The notes below the pieces were generated by a model, which had not been told where the DNA came from, ran no database searches, and was given only the letters and a program-made list of their open reading frames with translations. From Nakazawaea peltata (taxonomy: Eukaryota; Ascomycota; Pichiomycetes; Alaninales; Pachysolenaceae): a stretch of DNA of 64,000 nucleotides. Shown here piece by piece: positions 28,511 through 37,835 of the stretch; positions within the stretch are counted from its first letter, which is position 1; every line of letters starts with the position of its first letter. The stretch spans positions 686,620-750,619 of the forward strand of contig BCGQ01000007.1 in the NCBI GenBank assembly GCA_001599355.1. Direction: 5' to 3'. The position numbers and the translations under genes were made by a program.

Positions 28511-31009
28511 TCAAACCGACTTCCATTCGCAGAAAACAGACCATCTCAGGTTATCATCTGTAAGTACAAGACCTCTGTATAAACCTGGTTCCGAAACATC
28601 TAATTCTATTCCCCAGTCCCCGTAGATCTTATTGGTACCATCAACTCTTTGTAATTTGTGGACTTTTCCTGATGGGGATTGAATCAGCAATTTCGTTGCC
28701 AGTTTGTGCTTATTGTAAGAGTCTATCTCAAAAGCGGGATGCTGCTTGACAAGGAAATTAACACTTGTATGTAATTCCAAATGATATTGCTGTGGTAATT
28801 GAATGAAAAGATCTTGGTTCAAAGTATGAACTGTTGGGTACCTCTTGACCAATGGAATTGGCTTGGAAATCCCCTGATGGAATAATTGAACACTTGATGC
28901 TAATGCAAAATTGTGCTGACTAGTCTTTTTATCACCTACAAATAACTTCAAGAAACCCATGGATGTTCTTGCTGGTAATGAACTTTTGATCACGTAGATT
29001 TTTCTATGCTTGTACCAATACAGTTGGGATAAAGTGTAGAGTTCTTGCTCTGGCTGTTGTTCAGAAACTGTTGACGAATTTGGATCTAACTCTGCATCAT
29101 CACCACTTTGAATTCTCGATAAAATATCCACATCCAGTGGTACACAAAGTTGGACTTCAGCAAGTTCTAAATTCCTCAATCTAGTAAGTGCAGCATTATA
29201 TTTGTGGAACTTCAATTGGTACTGATAAAATGAGGGGTACATTGGGGGTAACAGTATGGCAATCATGGGATCAATAGGTGGTAAGATATGTTGTTGCTCG
29301 ATGATTAATGGCGTATGAGTTGAGATAACCTCCAAGGGCTTAGCTAAGAAATAAAAAGAATTGTCTTCTGGGTTCAATACCTCAAATAATTCGTTAGTAA
29401 CATTACCCAAATTAACATCGACTATTCTTCTTTCCCCTTCAACAACCATAGAAATCCAAGAATGATTTGGCTCCAATTTGTCACTGGTGGCTATTTCATT
29501 AAAGTCCTTCAAAGGATGTTTGAAATGTCCCAATACAATATCAGTCTTAATTTGAAGATGCTGCAGTAACAGTTTGAATAACCAAGTTAATTGGTATGGA
29601 GTCAGCTTACGGTTGAAAATAATATCTGTCATCTTTGGAGAATATCTTCTATCCATTGGCTCAGAGATTACAGCGACGGCTTCCACTTTCTGGGTACAGA
29701 AGCAATAGATGGCTCTCAATTTCTCCAAATCCGACTTGAATTTAGGTGCAATGACATTGAGCAGAAGTGATTCAATAGTCTCATATTTGTCAATTGGCAT
29801 AGAAGAAATGAATTTATCTACGTGATACAAAGGAATTGAGTCCACATTAACCAATGCTTTGGACTCAACTTCGTTATAATTCAACTTCTCACTGAATCCG
29901 TTGAACGGTTTCAAAATGAAATATGGATTTTCTTGAATACATCTTTCCTCTCTCTTAGCCTTAGATTCAGAATTGATGACGATCTCACTTAACTGCTTGA
30001 CTCTTGGCTCTAACTCAGGATCAAATTCGAATGAGCCTTTCTCCTGAGTAGGAGACTGAGTAATATCAAAACTCCTATCTTCATCACCAGATAAACTCAA
30101 TGAATAAATTTGATCATCCAAAGTGACCTTAGGTTCCTTACTGAACAATTTTTTCAACAATCTTGGATGCCTTGGTTTTTGCTTGTCTACAAAGACACTT
30201 TTGACTAAATCGACTTGCTCATCTGAATTGAAATTCAGCAACCCACCTTGTAATTGGATTTCTTTGATCTTGTTCTCTCTCTCCTCTGCTTGCTGATAAT
30301 GCTTATGTCTAGCGAATGAACCAGCAGAGGTAGCACTAAAGTTAGAGTGTCCAAATTGGACTGACCGTTCAGTATCAGTAGAAATCAGGGAATCGTAAAG
30401 TCTAGCAGAGTAACCACTGACATCCAAGTTCCCTCTATGCATGGAGTTCTTCAACATTGAGAAGTCAGCTGTCTGGCTCAGCAGGGAATTCGATGACGGA
30501 GAAGATACATCTGAGAATAGAGATCTTTTTGATCTTGTTTTTGGGGGTGGTGGAGGTCTTTCATCATCACTATCGTCAGAGTAAGTGGGATGTGACAGAA
30601 CAGGCGAAGGACTGAAATTTGTTGGTTTATAACTGGTTCTTTGAGAACGGGAGTTATATCCCAATGGTGAACCCGGAGTACTAGAGCGATTGTACAGTGA
30701 CAAGTCATTAGTCGAATGAAATTTGCTGCTCTTAGCAAGAGATGATACTCTTTCTGTATTGAAACTAGCAGATTTTTGGATGAGGTTATTCAAGCTTTGT
30801 CTGGATTCAGATCTTTCAATGATCTTGACATAATTCTTAGGAAACACACCTTCCATTTTATTTCTTTGTAATCGTCCAAACCACCAATTACCGTCTCCAT
30901 AATCATAGACCTCGATTTGATCACCTTCGATCATACCAAGGTCAGAGTCTTGCTCACCCGACCATGAGTAGACAGCAATTGCTTGGCAGGGCAAAGGAGG
31001 AAGTGACAT
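28511..31009 (-). CDS. CYK3: Cytokinesis protein with SH3 and transglutaminase-like domains
   Basis: The 832-residue protein starts with an SH3 domain (AIAVYSWSGEQDSDLGMIEGD and NWWFGRLQ, ending PKNYVKII, residues 8-64). A long Ser-rich linker follows with a proline motif (RPPPPPKTR), then a transglutaminase-like domain around residues 440-560 (KLRAIYCFCTQKVEAVAV, NHSWISMVVEGERRIVDVNLGNV). In yeast and fission yeast Cyk3 the transglutaminase-like domain lacks catalysis and the protein promotes septum formation at the bud neck with Inn1 and Chs2. The length (yeast 885) and order fit. The ATG is at 31007-31009. Confidence 0.92.
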   Translation of the reverse strand: MSLPPLPCQAIAVYSWSGEQDSDLGMIEGDQIEVYDYGDGNWWFGRLQRNKMEGVFPKNYVKIIERSESRQSLNNLIQKSASFNTERVSSLAKSSKFHSTNDLSLYNRSSTPGSPLGYNSRSQRTSYKPTNFSPSPVLSHPTYSDDSDDERPPPPPKTRSKRSLFSDVSSPSSNSLLSQTADFSMLKNSMHRGNLDVSGYSARLYDSLISTDTERSVQFGHSNFSATSAGSFARHKHYQQAEERENKIKEIQLQGGLLNFNSDEQVDLVKSVFVDKQKPRHPRLLKKLFSKEPKVTLDDQIYSLSLSGDEDRSFDITQSPTQEKGSFEFDPELEPRVKQLSEIVINSESKAKREERCIQENPYFILKPFNGFSEKLNYNEVESKALVNVDSIPLYHVDKFISSMPIDKYETIESLLLNVIAPKFKSDLEKLRAIYCFCTQKVEAVAVISEPMDRRYSPKMTDIIFNRKLTPYQLTWLFKLLLQHLQIKTDIVLGHFKHPLKDFNEIATSDKLEPNHSWISMVVEGERRIVDVNLGNVTNELFEVLNPEDNSFYFLAKPLEVISTHTPLIIEQQHILPPIDPMIAILLPPMYPSFYQYQLKFHKYNAALTRLRNLELAEVQLCVPLDVDILSRIQSGDDAELDPNSSTVSEQQPEQELYTLSQLYWYKHRKIYVIKSSLPARTSMGFLKLFVGDKKTSQHNFALASSVQLFHQGISKPIPLVKRYPTVHTLNQDLFIQLPQQYHLELHTSVNFLVKQHPAFEIDSYNKHKLATKLLIQSPSGKVHKLQRVDGTNKIYGDWGIELDVSEPGLYRGLVLTDDNLRWSVFCEWKSV

Positions 31010-31430
31010 GGTACTATCAATGTGATACTCTTCCTTAATATGTAGATTTACCTCCCTATTACCTATATAATTCGATGACAGGAAGGCTTGTTTTTTTACG
31101 TTGTTTAGATGCTTAGATGACCAGAAGTTTTGTTCTTGGATTTTTTCTTTCGATCTCTTGGGGTTCCTACGTTCCTAATTGGGAATTAATTAGACATCTT
31201 ACAGATGAAACTGCTTCTACAAAGTAAGACAGCCCATTATAACGACCGCCCAAATTACTATGCAGTGATCAGATCGAGGTACTTAACAAACTTAAAATTT
31301 CGCAATATAACCCGATTTGGAAATAGGTAAATACTACTCAGGGCGGGAGAAGGAAAAAAGAAAAGAGGGTGCAGATATGACTACTAAATATGGAAATAAC
31401 GAATAAATACTGCATTTGGGAATAAATAAA
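31010..31430. other. Intergenic between CYK3 start and the malate dehydrogenase stop
   Basis: It holds the CYK3 promoter side and the malate dehydrogenase 3' flank. It is AT-rich and has no reading frame, RNA signal or repeat that I can support. Confidence 0.5.
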
Positions 31431-32465
31431 TCATAACTTCAGACCACCATTGACAAAGTTGAAGCCTTGAGTGATACTGGATTTTAAACCTTTGATGGCG
31501 ACTTGGATCATCTCCTTTTCCTCTGTAGAAGTGTTACCGAATACGTCAATTGCCTTGACTGCATGACCTCCAGGGCCAATTTCGACTGGGACTGCAAAAT
31601 ATTCAACCCCAAATTTAGAAGCAAGCTGTTTACCACCTGGAATACCTGGTAAATAGACATATGCTGCGTCTGGGTAAACACCAGAGCTTCTTCTTTTCTT
31701 TCCGGACAATGAGTCAATGATCAATTCGGCAAATCTATAACCAGCAAAAGCCATACTCAAGGTGGCTGAACCTTTACCTGCTTTCAGTTTGACCACCTCA
31801 TCACCACCGAATTGCACTCTATGGATGAACTCTTTTATTTGTTGAGGAGATACTTTGGTCTTGACTTTTTCAGAAATCAGCAGATCTAAATTGACAAAAG
31901 GTACAATAGTATCACCTGAGTGTCCTCCAATGACAGAAATTTTACCTCTAAGGTCTCTCTCTCCAATTAATTCACCTAAAAAGGTCTCTGCTCTTACAGA
32001 GTCCAATGTTGTAACTCCATATAACTTTGTAGGATCGAAGACTCCTTGCCTCTTCATTTCTTCGGCAGCAATTACAACTGTAGCATTAACTGGGTTAGAA
32101 ATAATCAATAAAGCAGCCTTAGGACAGAATTCTGCAACTCCACTCACCAAAGATCTGACAATACCAGCATTGATTTTGAATAAATCAGCTCTAGTCATAC
32201 CTGGTTTTCTTGGGATACCCAGAGGAATAATGACAATATCGGCCCCAGAAAATGCCAGCTTCATACCACTTCTGTCCTCTTTATCAGCAGGTTGGAATCC
32301 CTTCACAACAGCAGGTGAGTTAATGTGGGATAAATCAGTAGCAACTCCAGGTGCATTCACAATGTCATATAATCTCAATTCAGTGACATCAGGATTCAAC
32401 TTGCATAACAAACTTAAACTCTGCCCAATACCTCCGGCAGCTCCAGCAATAGCGACTTTAACCAT
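31431..32465 (-). CDS. Malate dehydrogenase without mitochondrial leader
   Basis: The 344-residue protein starts [20 protein letters not shown], so the NAD-binding glycine motif is at the very N-terminus and no transit peptide exists. The substrate loop IPRKPGMTR, the SNPVNATV segment and the catalytic histidine in [11 protein letters not shown] are present. It interconverts malate and oxaloacetate in the cytosol (Mdh2-like) or peroxisome (Mdh3-like). The C-terminus GGLKL ends in a tripeptide that resembles but does not fit the strict SKL-type peroxisomal signal, so location is uncertain. An ~20-residue insert ([20 protein letters not shown]) is usual in fungal forms. Confidence 0.94.
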   Translation of the reverse strand: MVKVAIAGAAGGIGQSLSLLCKLNPDVTELRLYDIVNAPGVATDLSHINSPAVVKGFQPADKEDRSGMKLAFSGADIVIIPLGIPRKPGMTRADLFKINAGIVRSLVSGVAEFCPKAALLIISNPVNATVVIAAEEMKRQGVFDPTKLYGVTTLDSVRAETFLGELIGERDLRGKISVIGGHSGDTIVPFVNLDLLISEKVKTKVSPQQIKEFIHRVQFGGDEVVKLKAGKGSATLSMAFAGYRFAELIIDSLSGKKRRSSGVYPDAAYVYLPGIPGGKQLASKFGVEYFAVPVEIGPGGHAVKAIDVFGNTSTEEKEMIQVAIKGLKSSITQGFNFVNGGLKL

Positions 32466-32808
32466 TTTATTCTTTTATTCAACAATCAAATTATCGACCT
32501 AAAATTAAAGTGGCTCTTCCCTGCTTTATATCCATCGCAATGACTGATTATTTTCGGCGCCCCGGGATGATAATGGGGGGAAAATTTTTATTTTTCTGCG
32601 CGCGTGAAAGACCAACGGTGGGGGAAGAGCGATGATTCAAAAGCATGTGAATCATCACAGGGTTTGATAGATCGTGCACTACAAAAGAGAATAATAAAAG
32701 CAAAAACGTCATATTTGAAGAAAGGGGTGCAATTTCGCTCCCGCTTGTAAGTCATTAACATCTATATATCATAACCGAGTAAAATTTGAATTTTTTCTGG
32801 GGCCCATA
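32466..32808. other. Malate dehydrogenase promoter region
   Basis: It contains A/T runs (GGGGGGAAAATTTTTATTTTT), a CGCGCG patch near 32600 and a GGCGCCCCGGG cluster near 32557. No further gene is visible. Confidence 0.4.
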
Positions 32809-33675
32809 TTATAAGGCACCCAATGCAATGCTTAAACCTAAAATACCTGAGATCATCATTCCACTCTTCCAGTTGGACTTGGATTCATATACACGCAAGC
32901 TGTTGGCACTACCGGTACTGTTGATACTGTAGGTGGAAGAAGAGTCTGAAGAAGAAGATCCCTTCTTGCTTTTCTTAGTTGTAGAAGCACCGTAGGTGGT
33001 GGTCAATGTAGTGTCGGAGTAAACCAAAGTAGCGACAGATTCGGTCAGGGAGCTGCCATCTACGGAAGTGGAAGGAGTCCACCAAGCGTTACTTGAAGGA
33101 GTCCACCATTCAGTGGAAGAGGTGGTCCACCAAACAATGCTAGTTGTAGAAGTACCTGTTTCCAGCAGGGTGGTTTCGGCGGTGGCTTCTGTTTCTTTAG
33201 TAGTTTTACCAGTGGCAGTACCGGTGGTAGCTTCAGTGGCAGCTTCAGTGGCAGCGGTAGCTTCCTCATCTTGAGTATATGTGTATTGTCCGTTATTGTA
33301 AGTTGTGGCGGTGGCATCGGCTTCGGTTTCGGCAGTAGCGGCAGTAGCGGCAGTAGCGGCAGTAGCAGCAGTAGCAGCAGTAGCAGCGGTCTCAGCAGTA
33401 GCAGCGGTCTCAGCAGTAGCAGCAGTAGCAGCAGTAGCAGCGGTCTCAGCAGTAGCAGCAGTAGCGGCAGTTTCAGCAGTAGCAGTAGCGGCAGTTGCAG
33501 TCTCAGCGTCATTAGAACTATCATCAGAAGAGTCATCCGAGGAATCGCTTGATTCAGCAGCTGTCTCTCCAAGACCTCCAGTTCCTACTGCAGCTCTAGC
33601 AAAACTAGAATAAGAAAGTGCAGCAGCAGTAAAGACAATTGCTTGGGATCCTGATCCAAAAACTGAAAGAGACAT
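32809..33675 (-). CDS. GPI-type cell-wall protein with Ala/Thr/Glu repeats
   Basis: The 288-residue protein has a weakly hydrophobic N-terminal secretion signal (AIVFTAAALSYSSFARA), an acidic Ser/Asp block, then about 80 residues built of Ala-Thr-Ala and Ala-Glu-Thr-Ala units. A Thr-rich part contains three Trp-Trp-Thr motifs (IVWWTTSS, EWWTPSS, AWWTPST), and a Ser-rich spacer with KKSKKGSSSS follows. The last 18 residues (SGMMISGILGLSIALGAL) form the hydrophobic tail of a GPI precursor. The Ser/Thr content suggests O-mannosylation. The role is probably structural or adhesive. The repeats sit on a minisatellite and should vary between strains. Confidence 0.75.
   Translation of the reverse strand: MSLSVFGSGSQAIVFTAAALSYSSFARAAVGTGGLGETAAESSDSSDDSSDDSSNDAETATAATATAETAATAATAETAATAATAATAETAATAETAATAATAATAATAATAATAETEADATATTYNNGQYTYTQDEEATAATEAATEATTGTATGKTTKETEATAETTLLETGTSTTSIVWWTTSSTEWWTPSSNAWWTPSTSVDGSSLTESVATLVYSDTTLTTTYGASTTKKSKKGSSSSDSSSTYSINSTGSANSLRVYESKSNWKSGMMISGILGLSIALGAL
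33320..33505. repeat. GC-rich minisatellite coding the Ala/Thr/Glu repeats
   Basis: Nine- and six-base units (GCAGTAGCA, GCGGTCTCAGCAGTAGCA on the plus strand) repeat about twenty times. The in-frame minus-strand reading is Ala-Thr/Glu-Thr. All six frames stay open for long stretches here, producing Ser/Gly, Val/Ala and Leu/Pro shadows. Confidence 0.85.
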
Positions 33676-34463
33676 TATTATATTTTGTTTTTATTCAATA
33701 TAAACTTATCGATATCGTATAATGAGATCAAAACCAAGATCGCCAAGATAGACACGGAATCAACGTTAATTTATATAATTTACCCACCATCTTATTTTTA
33801 GAAACAGCATCTCGTCGCTTGCAGGCTTACGCATTTCAAAGGGGGTAAAAACTGAGATGGCTGGTTTTTTTGATCTTCAACCTTAATTTTTTGCTTAAAG
33901 GCGCAGTAAGAAACGATACAACTTGGGTCATCTCAAAAGCCGGATCGAAGGTTGAGCAGAAGCCGAGAATCTAAGAATCCTGATCTGTTCCACAGGAGAG
34001 ACTGATAAATCACTTGATATCTCTTGTTTTTGAAAAAGCTTTTATAAGATTGTAAAACTCCTTTTATTTTAAGAAGCCCTCTTTATATTGACTACATCAA
34101 ACTTAAGAATGGAGCGGTCTGAACCAATACTCCGATACTCAAGACGGACTCCCACTCATTGCTTTACAAATTGCTTTGGACATCAAAGAGACTCATCTTC
34201 CAAGCCATCAAACCACAACATCAAAGCACTGCCTATGCTTCCTCATAGCCCTCGAGGGTGCGTTAAAGTCAGCCTCCCCCTTTTTTTTTCTTTTTCGATG
34301 CGCGTTGTAATAGTCAAAATGAACCCCCTTTCGCTCGGTGATTGATAATTGCCGAGCGCTTCCTTAAAAAGACATGACAAGCTTTCGAGGCGAAGTACAA
34401 CAATAGTGAGAATAAAGAGGGTAAAAATAACTTAAAACGAATATTATACATAAATAAAGCTAG
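33676..34463. other. Intergenic between the GPI-protein start and the PUT4 stop
   Basis: It carries the GPI-protein promoter and the PUT4 3' flank. A 79-codon ATG frame at 34109 has no family resemblance. Nothing else is supported. Confidence 0.45.
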
Positions 34464-36182
34464 CTAACAAATCCAATTCCAGACTTTCTCAGCGAAGTTT
34501 GCCGGTTTTCTTTCTGGGAGATTTCTGTCTTCCTCCTCGACTTGTTCTAAACCTGTGAATACATCGACTTCTTCGACTGGGATGAATAATGGGGATCTGT
34601 TAAATATTTTGTGACCGGCGTATAAGACGATGAAAATTGGTAAGGTGATATAAGCTGCGACGAAATTAGCGGCATTCCAGTTACCCTTGACAAATACAGC
34701 GTAACCATTGGTTAAAGTAATAATGGAGACAAAGATAACCATAAAGTAGGTAGTGTAAGGTTGGAAAGGAGTTCTGAATGGAACTCTGTCCCACAAATTA
34801 TTGTAGGTAATAGCTTTTCTGAATCTGATGTAGGTGATACCGAGAATGACCCAAGAAATAAAACCTGAAATCGTAGAGATATTGGAGAACCAATTGAAAA
34901 CATTGGTAGTACCTGAGCTAACATTCAAGAAGGCCAAACAAGAAATGAGGGATGAGAATCCAACGGCATAATATGGAACACCCCACCTATTACAGATACC
35001 GAAAAATCTTGGTGCTTGTCCCTGTCTAGACAAAGTCATCAACGATCTAGAGGCGGCGAACAAGAAAGAGTTTCCAGAAGACCAAGCAGATGACAAGATA
35101 ACAGCATTGACGATATGATTGAGCACTTTGATACCAGCATTTTGGATTCCAATGACAAATGGAGAAGCAGCAGCACCACTAGCACCAGAATTGATAGCAT
35201 TCATCAATCTGTCATTATTATAACCTACAATGACACCGATGATAAGAGAACCAAAGATATAGAAGAAAACAATTCTGTAAATAAATCTGTTGGTCGCCTT
35301 TGGAATGTTTCTTCTCGGAGCCTCAGCTTCACCGGCTGCCGTGACAACCAATTCAGGAGACAAAATGAACAGGAAACCAGATTTGATAATACCGGTCCAA
35401 ATGTCGGTGAATCTACCAGTGTTACCTGTGGTGATATGATAGGCAAAACTTCCTGGATTTTTCCAGTAATGGAAACCTAAGACACCATTAGAAGCTGGGG
35501 CACCTCCAAAGAAGATGACAATTCCGACAATGATCAAACCCACGATACAGAGAATCTTCAAACTGGCAAACCAGAACTCAGTTTCACCATAATACTTGAC
35601 AGCTAAAAAGTTTAACAGAACAATAACCGCCAAAAAGATGGCGATCCAAGCTCCTACAGGGACCTTGTCAGTCCAATAATTGACAACACTGGCGGCTGCA
35701 GTGACCTCAGTTGCAACCAAAATAACATAAGAATACCAGTAGTTCCAACCAATAGCAAAACCCAAAGAGGGATCACAATAACGAGATACAAACCCAGAAC
35801 AAGATGCTCTAATAGGACAGAAACAAGCCATCTCACCCAATGGGTTCATGACACAATAAAGAACAATAGACATAATCATGTAAGCTGTGAGCAAGGCAGC
35901 TGGACCTGTAGTGGCCAACAGTGACCCAGATCCGACAAATAATCCGGTACCAATACAACCACCAAGGGCAATCAATTGTATGTGTCTACTTTTGAGACCC
36001 TGCTTAATGTCGTGCTCACCAAACCTTTCCAAATCATCGATGTTAGCTTTATCCACACCTTGCTGAGTATAGATAGCAGCGTCCTTCGAGAAGGAGTAAG
36101 TAGCCGACAAGGCTGGAGTCAACAGACCTGAGTCAACTTTCTCAGGATTATATTCACCTGAACTGGTATTAAAGATTCCCAT
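34464..36182 (-). CDS. PUT4: Proline-type amino acid permease (Put4-like)
   Basis: The 572-residue member of the fungal amino-acid permease family has 12 hydrophobic segments. It starts with GLKSRHIQLIALGGCIGTGLFVGSGS and carries DPSLGFAIGWNYWYSYVILVATE, SPFVIGIQNAGIKVLNHIVNAVILSSAWSSGN and NVSSGTTNVFNWFSNISTISGF, all closely matching S. cerevisiae Put4. It imports proline (and possibly Ala, Gly or GABA) with protons at the plasma membrane. GATAAG on the minus strand at 36508-36513 and other TTATC cores upstream would fit nitrogen catabolite repression; no CGG-N10-CCG Put3 site was found. Confidence 0.88.
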   Translation of the reverse strand: MGIFNTSSGEYNPEKVDSGLLTPALSATYSFSKDAAIYTQQGVDKANIDDLERFGEHDIKQGLKSRHIQLIALGGCIGTGLFVGSGSLLATTGPAALLTAYMIMSIVLYCVMNPLGEMACFCPIRASCSGFVSRYCDPSLGFAIGWNYWYSYVILVATEVTAAASVVNYWTDKVPVGAWIAIFLAVIVLLNFLAVKYYGETEFWFASLKILCIVGLIIVGIVIFFGGAPASNGVLGFHYWKNPGSFAYHITTGNTGRFTDIWTGIIKSGFLFILSPELVVTAAGEAEAPRRNIPKATNRFIYRIVFFYIFGSLIIGVIVGYNNDRLMNAINSGASGAAASPFVIGIQNAGIKVLNHIVNAVILSSAWSSGNSFLFAASRSLMTLSRQGQAPRFFGICNRWGVPYYAVGFSSLISCLAFLNVSSGTTNVFNWFSNISTISGFISWVILGITYIRFRKAITYNNLWDRVPFRTPFQPYTTYFMVIFVSIITLTNGYAVFVKGNWNAANFVAAYITLPIFIVLYAGHKIFNRSPLFIPVEEVDVFTGLEQVEEEDRNLPERKPANFAEKVWNWIC

Positions 36183-37835
36183 GATGTGTTATCTATGGGT
36201 TGATAAATACTATTGTAGATAGGTCATAAGACTAGATTCAAAAAACTGGGGATTTACACATCTATTTAAATGATTATTGGCCGGATATGGATAGGTCATC
36301 AATGTTATCAATGAGGAGTGCAATATCACATATCTCGAAATTTTTCATCGTTTGGTACTTCCCTAGTTTTTTGGGTGTTCTGGCAGTTTATGTGCAGAAA
36401 AAGAAAAGGAACCCACCATGAATTGCCCTTTTCAGAAATCGGAACGCATAGTTCTGAAAGGATTTGCATTTATAGGGTGAAAGTAAAAACACATAATTTT
36501 TCGAAGCCTTATCTCTGAATCGATAGCGATGACTTATTCTGGTGAACGGCAATGGGTCATAACAATTTTTGTTCTTGATCTTCACCCCTTTTATCACACC
36601 GCGCAGCTACTGTTCTGGGGAACTCAAGCGATGGTAGGCGTTTTGTTTATAGCGAAAAAGCAATGTGGGTCAAAATGCCTTACAAAGAATGATAGCGCAA
36701 CTGGGAGAAAGTCGCTTGGAGTTGTTCATTCTGAAAAACATAAAGAAAAAAATTCTGTGCAGATTTCTTTCAAACAAAAGAATTTGATAACCAGAGGCGT
36801 GAGGAGTGGTAAACGTACCTCTGGTATCTGCACATGAGAGTCGAATTTCTTCGGAGTCACATAATAAGTGAGAGCCGTAGTAGGTTCCAGATTATAGTTA
36901 CATCATAAATAAGATTTCTCGCTTGGACTTGACCATTTTATGATCCCATCCCCTCATTAAAATAACCCCCCCTCTAAATTCAATGTTCTCCGTTCATCCA
37001 TTCTACAATAAGTTTGCCCTTTGCAGACGACACTCAACTGCCTGACCCTTAGATTTTCTCCTGGGGATATCTAAGACATCATTCCGAGATAACTGCAATT
37101 TTCTGCAAATAATGCCGTAAATTTTCTTTTCAGGATTTTCTATCTGATCTTTTAGGGGAAACAGTTACTCGATTTGACTAAGAGGAAAATACAAAACGGT
37201 TGAAGAAAAAAGCTTTGCGCAAAAAAAAAATTGTGGTAGTTAGACCTGTCACCGGCGATAAAAAACCCCACAAACGCCGTCGAGACTATATAAAATGGAG
37301 TTTACAGGGAGGTGGCAGGTAGAGATCAGGAGAGTTATAGATAACACAGCGGATAATCGTACCGCATTAGATGAGTTCGGGTAGATGAAATGATAAGCCA
37401 CAGTTATCTTTATCGGAATGTGTAGATAACCAATTTTCGATAATCTCGGGTAAGCCGTTACTTCAGAATGAAAATTATTGTGAATTGTGTTCGTTGGTAG
37501 GCTACTGAATATCCTATTGTTGAATTGGTAGATGATAGGCTGCTGTGCCTGTTTAACCCCACAGGACAGAACTCCAATTAGAACTCAAACCATCCACACC
37601 GAGACCTCACCCCCCAAATACGTCGTGCACATCCTCCTAATTATGCTCATCTCCATTAGACTTCCAAATAAAGTAATTCCCATATAAAGTATCTGCTTAG
37701 TAAAAAGAAAAAGAAGAGGGAAAAAATTTTTTCTTACAAAAAAAATTTTTAAAGTGAAAAGATTTTGAGAGGGAAGAGTTGAGAAGAAGAGAAGAGCAAG
37801 AGTTTACAGACGCTAAAGGCAGTGAGATAGTCAAG
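36183..37835. other. 1.65-kb divergent intergenic region PUT4 / RPA135
   Basis: The PUT4-proximal half has GATA cores and a 102-codon frame (36529) without credible features. The middle has a TATATAAAA box (37287-37295) followed by pairing-rich, non-coding sequence (candidate RNA, see findings). Just before RPA135 the A/T blocks GGGAAAAAATTTTTTC and AAAAAAAATTTTTAAAG (37717-37755) resemble RRPE elements of ribosome-biogenesis genes. Confidence 0.5.

Noticed and set aside
36529-36837. 102-codon ATG frame in the PUT4/RPA135 gap
   Set aside because: Mixed composition without domain, membrane segment or conserved motif; probably chance.
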